Below the pieces are notes generated by a model. That model was not told where the DNA came from. It saw nothing but the letters and a program-made list of their open reading frames with translations, and ran no database searches. This document shows positions 46,480-54,083 of a DNA stretch of 64,000 nucleotides, piece by piece (the stretch's first letter is position 1; the number at the start of each line of letters is the position of its first letter). Source of the DNA: Neorhodopirellula pilleata (lineage in GTDB: Bacteria; Planctomycetota; Planctomycetia; Pirellulales; Pirellulaceae); the NCBI RefSeq assembly GCF_007859915.1, contig NZ_SJPM01000002.1, forward strand, positions 871,919 through 935,918, in the 5' to 3' direction. Both the position numbers and the translations under genes were made by a program.

Positions 46480-48125
46480 GTTCAGCCACCACCATCTTGG
46501 ACGATTGCAACGATCCCGACAGCCATCGTGTGACGATCCTCGCGCCTACGCCTCATGACGCTGAAGTTTGTCGTAAAATTCTGCATGAAGAGAATGTTGC
46601 CGCCGAGTTTGTCTCGTCCATGCACAGCCTCGTCGCGCGAATTCGACAGGGAGCCGGCGTCGTCTTGATCGCTCAGGAGTTCTTGACCGGTGAATCACTC
46701 GAGTATCTTCGGATGGCGATGAGGTCGCAACCGTCATGGTCGGATGTTCCCATCGTTATTCTGCTCAACAGCCGGGAAAGCTCGTCGGAACAAATCGCGG
46801 ACTGGCTGTCACTCGGTCATGTCACGCTGCTAGAACGTCCGCTGCGGATCGCCCTGTTCGTCAGCACATTGCGATCGAAGATGCGAGATCGTGAACGACA
46901 GTATGCGGTTCGCGAATTGTTACGACGCGCCGAAGAAGCGAACCGATCCAAGAGTGCGTTCTTGGCCAACATGTCACATGAGATCCGAACGCCGATGACC
47001 GCGATCCTCGGATATGCGGATCTGATGGAGGGTTTAATCGAAAACGAAGAAGCCATCGGTTACCTCAAAACGATCCGTCGCAACGGTGATTTTTTGCTCG
47101 CGATTATTAATGACATTTTGGATTTATCAAAGATCGAAGCGGGCAAGCTTGCCATCTCGAGCGAACCGTTCTCGCTGGTTGCCTTGCTCGACGACGTCAG
47201 CAGTATCTTGTCCGTCCGAGCGTCCGAGCGAGGCATCGATCTCATACTGGACTACCAAACGCCGATCCCCAAGTCGATCAAGAGTGATCCCAAACGACTC
47301 AAACAAATTCTCGTCAATTTGATCGGCAACGGCATTAAGTTCACTCCACAAGGCAGCGTATCGGTGACGGTTGACTACCAGACCGAATCGTCGTCTGCGG
47401 GCCGAGTTCGCAACGACAACGCTACGGGAACACTGCGCTTTCGCATTCGCGACACCGGCATCGGAATGAGCCGCGAACAACAACGTCGCTTGTTCAAGCC
47501 CTTTTCTCAAGGCGATGAAAGAGTCAATCGCCAATACGGGGGAACCGGATTGGGGCTGGCGATCAGTCGTCGTTTGGCGAATATGCTCGGTGGCGACATC
47601 GAAGTCGAAAGCGTCGAAGGGCAATTCAGTCAGTTCACTTTCTCGATCGCGACAACCGAGGTGGTACCCAGTTCCGCGAACCAGTCGCAACCATCCAATG
47701 GTTTGCCCAACGCCAATAGCCTTGATGACGAAGTTCGAATCGAAGGTCGGTTTTTGGTCGTTGACGATCGACGAGATATTCGCTTTCTATCCAAACGCTT
47801 TTTATCGTCGGCGGGCGCGACGGTGGAAGAAGCCGAAGACGGGCGAGCCGCCGTCGACTGGGTGCGGCAAGCCATGGTCGAGCGACGTGAACCGCGACTG
47901 ATTCTCTTGGACATGCAGATGCCACGCATGGACGGATACCAAGCCGCCCGAGAACTCCGGCGGATGGGGTTTGCCGGTCCGATCATCGCACTGACCGCAG
48001 ACGCCATGCAAGGCGATATGACAAAGTGTCTCCGGGCAGGTTGCAACGACTATCTGTCCAAGCCGATCGACAAGTCCGCGATGCTCCGCAAAGTATCCGA
48101 TTTGTTGTTGGAATCGTCGACGTAA
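46476..48125 (+). CDS. Hybrid histidine kinase with N-terminal pseudo-receiver
   Basis: 549 aa from GTG 46476, which overlaps the KaiC stop. Residues ~1-130 look like a receiver fold, with VTILAPTPHDAEVCRKIL and VPIVILLNSRESSSEQ, but the phospho-acceptor position lies in VVLIAQEFL with no Asp, so it is probably inactive. A linker helix leads to HisKA (MSHEIRTPMTAILGY, His168) and HATPase (NLIGNGIKFTPQG, RDTGIGMS, GGTGLGLAIS). A C-terminal receiver follows, with Asp479 in LILLDMQMPRMDGYQAA and Lys in DYLSKPID. No membrane helix, so cytoplasmic. It most likely signals with the KaiC partner. No separate response regulator is next to it. Confidence 0.94.
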   Translation: MSSATTILDDCNDPDSHRVTILAPTPHDAEVCRKILHEENVAAEFVSSMHSLVARIRQGAGVVLIAQEFLTGESLEYLRMAMRSQPSWSDVPIVILLNSRESSSEQIADWLSLGHVTLLERPLRIALFVSTLRSKMRDRERQYAVRELLRRAEEANRSKSAFLANMSHEIRTPMTAILGYADLMEGLIENEEAIGYLKTIRRNGDFLLAIINDILDLSKIEAGKLAISSEPFSLVALLDDVSSILSVRASERGIDLILDYQTPIPKSIKSDPKRLKQILVNLIGNGIKFTPQGSVSVTVDYQTESSSAGRVRNDNATGTLRFRIRDTGIGMSREQQRRLFKPFSQGDERVNRQYGGTGLGLAISRRLANMLGGDIEVESVEGQFSQFTFSIATTEVVPSSANQSQPSNGLPNANSLDDEVRIEGRFLVVDDRRDIRFLSKRFLSSAGATVEEAEDGRAAVDWVRQAMVERREPRLILLDMQMPRMDGYQAARELRRMGFAGPIIALTADAMQGDMTKCLRAGCNDYLSKPIDKSAMLRKVSDLLLESST

Positions 48126-48133
48126 GAAGGCGA

Positions 48134-49459
48134 CTACTCCAGCCCCAAACGCTGACGGGCTTCGTCGGCCCAAGGACTGCCGGGGGCGAGCTGCAGAAAG
48201 CGTTTCCAATGCTCGTCGGCCTCCGGTTGACGGTCGAGCTGATCGAGCAATCTGCCAAGGCTGTAATGAACATCCGGGTAATCGTCATGCAATGCGAGCG
48301 CGCCTCGATAGGCCGCGACCGCTAATTCGAGCTGACCGGTTTCGCTCAATACCCCCGCGAGACTCGAGCGAGCTTCCACGTAATCGGGGTCAACCTCGAT
48401 GGCTGCATAATATCGTTCACGGGCGGCCAACGTTTCGCCCATGCGATACAGCAATTCGCCGATCTGAAAGTGCCATTCAGCGCGGGCTCCGTCACGCGCT
48501 AGCAAAGCGTGATAACAATCGATCGCGTAAGCCAAATCGCCATCGTCTTCAGCCGCGTAGGCGGACATCAATAAGTCATCTTCGGTCTCGTCCGCCGCTT
48601 CGCTCGGCGGAAATGCGAAAGGATCGGGGAAACGGATCGATATCGGATCGTCACTGGACCGAGTCGGCTCGCTCGATGACGCCGACTCAAGGCGGTCGAA
48701 ATCAAAACGCAGTTGTCCGCCCGGTTCGATCAAGCCTTCGCCCTGACGCAATAGCACGTGTTTGCCTTCGACCAAGATCGAAAGTTGATCGAGCGGACGA
48801 CGGAGCTCGGGGACAATCTCAATCAGTTGGATCAATCGTCGCTCGATCGCCTCAGGACTCGCCCCCGACGCTACCCATTGGGCCAAGCGCCGGGCCGTTG
48901 CGACTTCTTGAAAATCGAAATAGGGCAAACGATGCAAGGTGCGAACCGGTTGAATCAGTCCTCGCCGGTGCCACCGCCTGATCACGCGAACGGAAACACC
49001 GAGCAAGTGCGCCAGCATCGCCGGTGTATGAAGTTTGCGAACGGAGTTCTCGGCGTCAACCAACCCCAATCGTTGCCACAAATCCGTTTCGTGCAGAATT
49101 TGCGTTTGGCCGATTTGTAGCCGACGCCGACTGGCCTCTTCGATCAATTCGGCCTCGGCCAATGGGGATTCCTCGGCACCAATCACGATCCAATCCACCG
49201 GAGCGGTTTCCGACTCAACGATCACTGCGCCGTACGAACGCAGTAAGTTCCCGGCTTCCCGACGGCTCATTCCGCCCAGACGGCCGACCAGGGTGATCCG
49301 GCGACCGGCCAAGGTCTCTTCGTCCGGAGTCTGCCTCGCATTGCGGTACTCCGAGATCGCATCATGCAGGGTCAAGACATCGACGGTTTCGCCGTCAGAC
49401 GCGTCATCGAAATGGAGGTCCATGTCGTCTTCCGAACCCGATTCGTTCATCACGTCCAA
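48134..49459 (-). CDS. BRCT-like, MerR-type HTH and TPR fusion protein
   Basis: 441 aa. Three parts are visible: a BRCT-like domain at about 45-125 (LAGRRITLVGRLGGMSRREA, YGAVIVESETAPVDWIVIGA); a MerR-type helix-turn-helix at about 140-210 (LAHLLGVSVRVIRRWHRRGL, YFDFQEVATARRLAQW); and C-terminal tetratricopeptide repeats at about 330-440 (RYYAAIEVDPDYVEARSSL, YPDVHYSLGRLLDQLDR). The middle is acidic and disordered. A DNA-binding regulator with a protein-binding tail is inferred. The gene is convergent with the histidine kinase gene, with 8 bases between stops. Confidence 0.88.
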   Translation of the reverse strand: MDVMNESGSEDDMDLHFDDASDGETVDVLTLHDAISEYRNARQTPDEETLAGRRITLVGRLGGMSRREAGNLLRSYGAVIVESETAPVDWIVIGAEESPLAEAELIEEASRRRLQIGQTQILHETDLWQRLGLVDAENSVRKLHTPAMLAHLLGVSVRVIRRWHRRGLIQPVRTLHRLPYFDFQEVATARRLAQWVASGASPEAIERRLIQLIEIVPELRRPLDQLSILVEGKHVLLRQGEGLIEPGGQLRFDFDRLESASSSEPTRSSDDPISIRFPDPFAFPPSEAADETEDDLLMSAYAAEDDGDLAYAIDCYHALLARDGARAEWHFQIGELLYRMGETLAARERYYAAIEVDPDYVEARSSLAGVLSETGQLELAVAAYRGALALHDDYPDVHYSLGRLLDQLDRQPEADEHWKRFLQLAPGSPWADEARQRLGLE

Positions 49460-49488
49460 CTCTTTCGGCTATGAATGGATTCGGACTT

Positions 49489-49869
49489 TCAGAAAAGGCG
49501 TTGATAGCAAGCAAAGAACAGTCCCGCGTGAGCGATTAGCAAAACCGATGCCGGGATCGGTCGCGACGAGAACAGTCCGACGATTGCCAGGGCGCACCCG
49601 AGCGCCGTGACGAGGACTCCGCCGCCGGGGAAGTATTGATAGCAAGCGAGCGAGAAAATAGCCACCCACGCCGACGCCCAAATGGCCGAACGAAGGACTC
49701 CCCATTCGGGATCCAAGACGTCGTTGGCTCGTATTTCGACGGCTCGAAAAGCGATCGTCGCGTCAGCTTGAACTGCATTGCCGAGCGTTTCGCCTGCCGG
49801 CATCGATTGCGCGAACGGACTGCCTTTGCGAACCGTATCGTCTCGGGGCGTGTCAGCAGGTTCGGTCAC
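49489..49869 (-). CDS. Small membrane protein of unknown function
   Basis: 126 aa. The N-terminal ~65 residues are soluble and hydrophilic. Then come two or three hydrophobic segments: LRSAIWASAWVAIFSLACYQ, VLVTALGCALAIVGLFSS and PASVLLIAHAGLFFACYQ. No family recognised. It lies 29 bases upstream of the BRCT-MerR-TPR gene on the same strand, so the two could be one transcript. Confidence 0.7.
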   Translation of the reverse strand: MTEPADTPRDDTVRKGSPFAQSMPAGETLGNAVQADATIAFRAVEIRANDVLDPEWGVLRSAIWASAWVAIFSLACYQYFPGGGVLVTALGCALAIVGLFSSRPIPASVLLIAHAGLFFACYQRLF

Positions 49870-50089
49870 GATGAGTGTTCTTCGTTGGGTAAGCTAGGTT
49901 GAACAACATATCAAACGTCAGTGCCACAAAACGTGGAGCGGAATCGCCGATTTCGTGAGGTTGAATCTTGTTCATTCGAAACTTGCCCAGCTATCCTAGT
50001 GGTCTGGGGCAGATCAACATTCTACGCGATGTTCCTTGTTTGCGGGGCCGCCGGGTGCTCTTCCGTTCGAATCTTCCATTGGTTTCAAG

Positions 50090-53000
50090 ATGCCGCTTTC
50101 ATTCGTTTTCAGTCGAACCCGCTCGCCTCGCGTCTTGCTCGCCGTTTACCTGTTGGGAGTGAACATCGTCGGAGGCGTTTCGCCAAGTCTATCCGTCGCT
50201 GCCGACGTTGCCAGCGTCAAGCGTACCGCCGCGACTCCTCAGATTTCGGAATCGTCCGACGAGCCGATGGAGTCCATGTCGGCCATCCGACTACCCCCGA
50301 ATTGGTCGATCGATTTGTTCGCCGCCGAACCGGACGTCGCCAACGTAGTCGCCTTCGACGTCGATCACCAAGGTCGCCTTTATGTTTGCGAAACCTTCCG
50401 TCAAAACCGCGGCGTTACCGACAATCGGGCTCACGACGAGAAATGGTTGCTCGCTGATTTAGCGGCCGAAACGGTCCAAGATCGCATCGACTATCACAAG
50501 CGTTTGCTCGGCGACGGCGCGAACGCCTTTGCTCAACAGGAAGACCGAATCCGTCGGATCGTGGACACCGACGGCGACGGTTCGGCCGACGAAAGCACGG
50601 TGTTCGCCGATGGATTCAACTCGCTCGAAGAAGGCACGGGCGCCGGCGTGCTCGCCCACCGAGGTAAGGTCTATTACACCTGCATTCCTAAATTGTGGCA
50701 GTTCACCGATCCCGACGGGGACGGAGTTGCGGATGAGCGAACGATTCTCTCGGATGGCTATGGGGTGCGCGTCGCCTTCCGCGGTCACGACTTACACGGC
50801 GTGACGGTCGGGTACGACGGGCGTTTGTATTTTTCGATCGGCGATCGAGGCTTTTACGTTATCAACAAAGAAGGCGAAACGCTGGCCAATCCCGCCGAAG
50901 GAGCCGTGTTTCGATGCGAACTCGATGGCACCGGTTTGGAGGTTTTCGCCCACGGACTTCGCAACCCGCAGGAACTCGACTTCAACGACTACGGCGATTG
51001 GTTCACCGTCGACAACAATTCCGACAGCGGAGACAAGGCCCGCATCGTCCATCTGCTCGAACACGGCGACAGCGGTTGGCGAATGCACTATCAATACCTG
51101 CCCGATCGTGGTCCCTTCAATCGACAAAAGATCTGGGAACCGCACCACAACGAACGGCCCGCTCATTTGATTCCTCCGGTCGCGAACTTTACTGACGGGC
51201 CTTCGGGATTGGCCTACTATCCCGGCACCGGATTCGGCGATGAACTCAACGATCGATTTCTGATCTGTGATTTTCGTGGCGGCCCGAGCAACAGTGGCAT
51301 CCGTTCGTTCCAGCTACAAAATGACGGCGCGTTTTATCAGCTCGCCGCGGACGCCCAACCGATCTGGAGTGTGCTCGCCACCGATATTGCGTTCGGGCCC
51401 GGAGGGGAATTGTTCGTCAGCGATTGGGTCAACGGCTGGGACGGATTGGGCAAAGCGAGAATCTACCGGATCACCGATCCCGCAGCTCAACAAGAACCGA
51501 TCGTCGAAGAAGTCAAACGATTGCTCGCTTCGGACGTTTCGCAAATCGAGGTCGCTGCGCTGACTGAACACTTACGGCACGCGGATCGGCGAGTCCGTTT
51601 GATGTCGCAGTGGGAACTGGCGATCCGAGGCGAAGCCGACGCGTTGGTCGGCGTGATGAAGAATTTAGAGATTAAACCGCGATTTCGGTTGCACGGTTTC
51701 TGGGGTGCCGAACACGCGGCAAGACTTCAGCCCACGTTACGACCAGCCGTCGTGGCAGCCGCTCGTGAGCTGCTCGACGACCCGAGTGAGTGGATTCGCG
51801 CGGCCGCCTGCTCGCTGCTCGGTGATCAGAAAGATGGCGATTCGGTCGTCAAGCTGATTCAAAAGGTCAACGACGAAAACGCTCGCGTTGCTTACTTTGC
51901 CACCATGGCTTTGTCGGAACTGATCCAAGCCGACACGTCGGCATCGGACTCGGTGACCTCCCAAGCGTTCGTGTCGGTCGTCGCGATGACCGCCCGCAAT
52001 GCCAACGCAGACCCCGCTTTGCGACATGCGGCGATCCGATTCATGACCGAGTCGGTTCGTGAATCCGATTTGGTCGACCTGCGAACTCATGAAAGTGTCG
52101 ACGTGCGCCGCGCCGCCGTTGCCGCCCTTCGAGGCAAGCACAGCGAACAGATCGCCGAGTACCTCTCCGATTCATCTGCGTTGGTTGCTACCGAAGCCGC
52201 CATGGCGATTCACGACGAACCGATTCCGGCGGCCGAGGATAGCTTGGTTGAACTACTCAGTTCCAAGGATCTTCCGCTCGACTCCGATCCGCTGCTGCGA
52301 CGGGTACTCTCGGCGGCCTACCGGATCGGCACTCCCTCCGCAGCAGCGTCCGTTGCCGGGTTTGCGGCGTCGGACTTATCGCCGAAATGGGCTCGGATCG
52401 AGGCCATCGATCTGCTCGGTCATTGGGCGGATCCCGATCCAAGATGTCGCGTGACGAACGAGTTTCGACCGCTCCCTCCGCGGCCCGCACCGGCGCAGGG
52501 CACGACCGAACCGGTTGCCAAAGCCGCCCTTTCCGCTCGCATCGACGAACTCATGCTCGCGGGCGACGAAGTCCGCGAGAAAGTCATCGACGTTGCTTCC
52601 AAACTGGGAATCTCCAAGATCACGCCGAACCTGATCGCCCGTTTCGAAAAGGCTAACGCGCGTCCCGAAGCGCGAGCTTCCGCGTTGACCGCAATCGGTC
52701 GATTGAGCCCCGCCGAAGCCATCGCACTGGCGAAAAAAGTTGATGGACAGCAACCGGTTAAAGTCATTTTGGCCAGCCTGGATGTTTTGGGGCGTCTCGA
52801 CGCGAAGCAATCGGTCGAGCGTATCGTCGATGCCACCAAGAGCGAAAGCCAATCCGTTCGTGGTCTTGCTTGGGACTTGCTCGCTGAGAATAGTTCGCCG
52901 CTCGCGGTGGAAACGATCTCAGCCGGTTTCAAGGACTATCTATCCGATACACTGCCGACGGATGTGCGTTTGAACGTTGCCGAAGCGGTTCGGAAACGAT

Positions 53001-53539
53001 TGCCGCAATCAACCATCGACGATCTGCTCGACTATCAAGCGAAAAAGCAAACCAGCGAGCCGCTTGCGAAATGGTACGACTCCTTGCACGGCGGAGACGC
53101 AGAGGCAGGAAAGAAGGTCTTTTTCGAGAAAACCGAGCTATCCTGCGTTCGATGCCATAAAGTCGACCGAGCCGGCGGCGAAGTGGGCCCGAACTTGACC
53201 GTGATCGGCAAGACCCGCGATCGCCGCACGTTGCTCGAAGCAATCTGTTTGCCCGACGCGAAGATCGCCGAAGGGTTCGAAACCGCCGTGATCGCCGACG
53301 AAGACGGCCAAGTCTACACGGGAATCGTCGCCAGCGAGAACGAAGAGTTCGTCGACCTGATCGCCGCCGACGGCACACGGTCGTCGATCGACAAAGAGCT
53401 GATCATCGCCCGCAAGAAAGGCAAATCATCGATGCCTGCAGGACTCGTCGATCAGATGACTCCACGCCAACTCCGCGACCTCGTCGCGTATCTCGCGAGT
53501 CTTCAAGTCGACCCGAGAGCGACCACCGAGGTGGAATAG
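50090..53539 (+). CDS. PVC-type propeller/HEAT/c-haem secreted protein
   Basis: 1149 aa from ATG 50090, which gives a signal segment (VLLAVYLLGVNIVGGVSPSL); the frame also extends to an upstream start at 50036. The N-terminal propeller of the 'putative membrane-bound dehydrogenase' type has DVDHQGRLYVCETFRQ, VDTDGDGSADE and FTDPDGDGVADE (DxDGDG loops) and GGPSNSGIRSF. HEAT-like repeats at about 480-960 follow, then a haem-binding C-terminal domain with CVRCH at Cys1019 and GGEVGPNLTVIGKTRDRRTL. This three-part architecture is characteristic of planctomycetes and allied phyla. A dehydrogenase with a built-in electron acceptor is inferred. It stands alone and ends near a T element. Confidence 0.93.
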   Translation: MPLSFVFSRTRSPRVLLAVYLLGVNIVGGVSPSLSVAADVASVKRTAATPQISESSDEPMESMSAIRLPPNWSIDLFAAEPDVANVVAFDVDHQGRLYVCETFRQNRGVTDNRAHDEKWLLADLAAETVQDRIDYHKRLLGDGANAFAQQEDRIRRIVDTDGDGSADESTVFADGFNSLEEGTGAGVLAHRGKVYYTCIPKLWQFTDPDGDGVADERTILSDGYGVRVAFRGHDLHGVTVGYDGRLYFSIGDRGFYVINKEGETLANPAEGAVFRCELDGTGLEVFAHGLRNPQELDFNDYGDWFTVDNNSDSGDKARIVHLLEHGDSGWRMHYQYLPDRGPFNRQKIWEPHHNERPAHLIPPVANFTDGPSGLAYYPGTGFGDELNDRFLICDFRGGPSNSGIRSFQLQNDGAFYQLAADAQPIWSVLATDIAFGPGGELFVSDWVNGWDGLGKARIYRITDPAAQQEPIVEEVKRLLASDVSQIEVAALTEHLRHADRRVRLMSQWELAIRGEADALVGVMKNLEIKPRFRLHGFWGAEHAARLQPTLRPAVVAAARELLDDPSEWIRAAACSLLGDQKDGDSVVKLIQKVNDENARVAYFATMALSELIQADTSASDSVTSQAFVSVVAMTARNANADPALRHAAIRFMTESVRESDLVDLRTHESVDVRRAAVAALRGKHSEQIAEYLSDSSALVATEAAMAIHDEPIPAAEDSLVELLSSKDLPLDSDPLLRRVLSAAYRIGTPSAAASVAGFAASDLSPKWARIEAIDLLGHWADPDPRCRVTNEFRPLPPRPAPAQGTTEPVAKAALSARIDELMLAGDEVREKVIDVASKLGISKITPNLIARFEKANARPEARASALTAIGRLSPAEAIALAKKVDGQQPVKVILASLDVLGRLDAKQSVERIVDATKSESQSVRGLAWDLLAENSSPLAVETISAGFKDYLSDTLPTDVRLNVAEAVRKRLPQSTIDDLLDYQAKKQTSEPLAKWYDSLHGGDAEAGKKVFFEKTELSCVRCHKVDRAGGEVGPNLTVIGKTRDRRTLLEAICLPDAKIAEGFETAVIADEDGQVYTGIVASENEEFVDLIAADGTRSSIDKELIIARKKGKSSMPAGLVDQMTPRQLRDLVAYLASLQVDPRATTEVE

Positions 53540-53606
53540 GTGCATGGATTGGGCTAGTGCTTTGTCTAGATTCAACATTAGGGTTGGCAACATTAGCCGT
53601 TTGGGC

Positions 53607-53733
53607 GCTAGCGGGTGTTGATTTAATCGTAACCCGAAGCGTTAGCGAGGGATTGAGCGCCATTAAATCCTTTGTAGGTATCCCTCGCTCACGCTTCGGG
53701 TTACGATGCAAACTAAATCAACAGCCCGCTAGC
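53607..53733. repeat. R-family element E1
   Basis: 127 bp with ends GCTAGCGGGTGTTGATTTA and the complement of GCTAGCGGGCTGTTGATTTA. The core hairpin starts ATCGTAACCCGAAGCG with arms of about 27 bases, as in the R copies at 8.5 and 19.4 kb. Confidence 0.88.
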
Positions 53734-53758
53734 CCCGGTTTTTTGCGACGGAACCGTG

Positions 53759-53885
53759 GCTAGCGGGCTGTTGATTTAGTGCACGATTGGGCGTTTTCGT
53801 TTAACGGCAAGCCGCAGGCGTCTGCGTTCTCAAGCTCTGTCGCCTGCGGCTTGCCGTTAAACGATTAAATCAACAGCCCGCTAGC
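53759..53885. repeat. R-family element E2 with a different core
   Basis: 127 bp with the same ends as E1, but the core is a different hairpin: CGTTTAACGGCAAGCCGCAG arms of 23 bases, perfectly paired around a 20-base loop. Equal total length to E1. Confidence 0.88.
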
Positions 53886-53929
53886 GCCAAAACGGCTAAT
53901 CCTAAAATTAAAGTTGGACAAAGCACTAG

Positions 53930-54083
53930 GCAAACGGACGGGCCGTTGGCCCCAAAACTATGAAGATTCAAGGGATCTCCGCCGGGTTTGCCCCGGCGGG
54001 ATCACAACTGCAAGCTACAACGTTACGCCTGCCTGCGAAACTCTTAACGAGTTTCGCTACCTTAAAAATTAAGCTTTACCGAC
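53930..54083. other. Intergenic region after fusA
   Basis: Small hairpins such as CCGCCGGGTTTGCCCCGGCGG (about 53980-54000) and AAACTCTTAACGAGTTTCG (about 54038) lie just downstream of the minus-strand fusA stop. Either could end its transcript. No gene. Confidence 0.5.

Larger units (their letters stand above)
53554..53929. repeat. T-family element containing two R elements
   Basis: 376 bp bounded by CTAG at 53554 and 53926. The outer arms, starting CTAGTGCTTTGTC on both sides, stay complementary for about 70 bases with small gaps, past TTAGCCGTTT and GCGCTAGCGGG. Inside are two R elements of 127 bp each (53607-53733 and 53759-53885), so three layers of inverted repeats are nested. No coding frame. 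Confidence 0.85.

Noticed and set aside
44959-48125. Circadian clock locus
   Set aside because: No kaiA or kaiB gene is present and the KaiC CII domain lacks the Ser-Thr phosphorylation pair.
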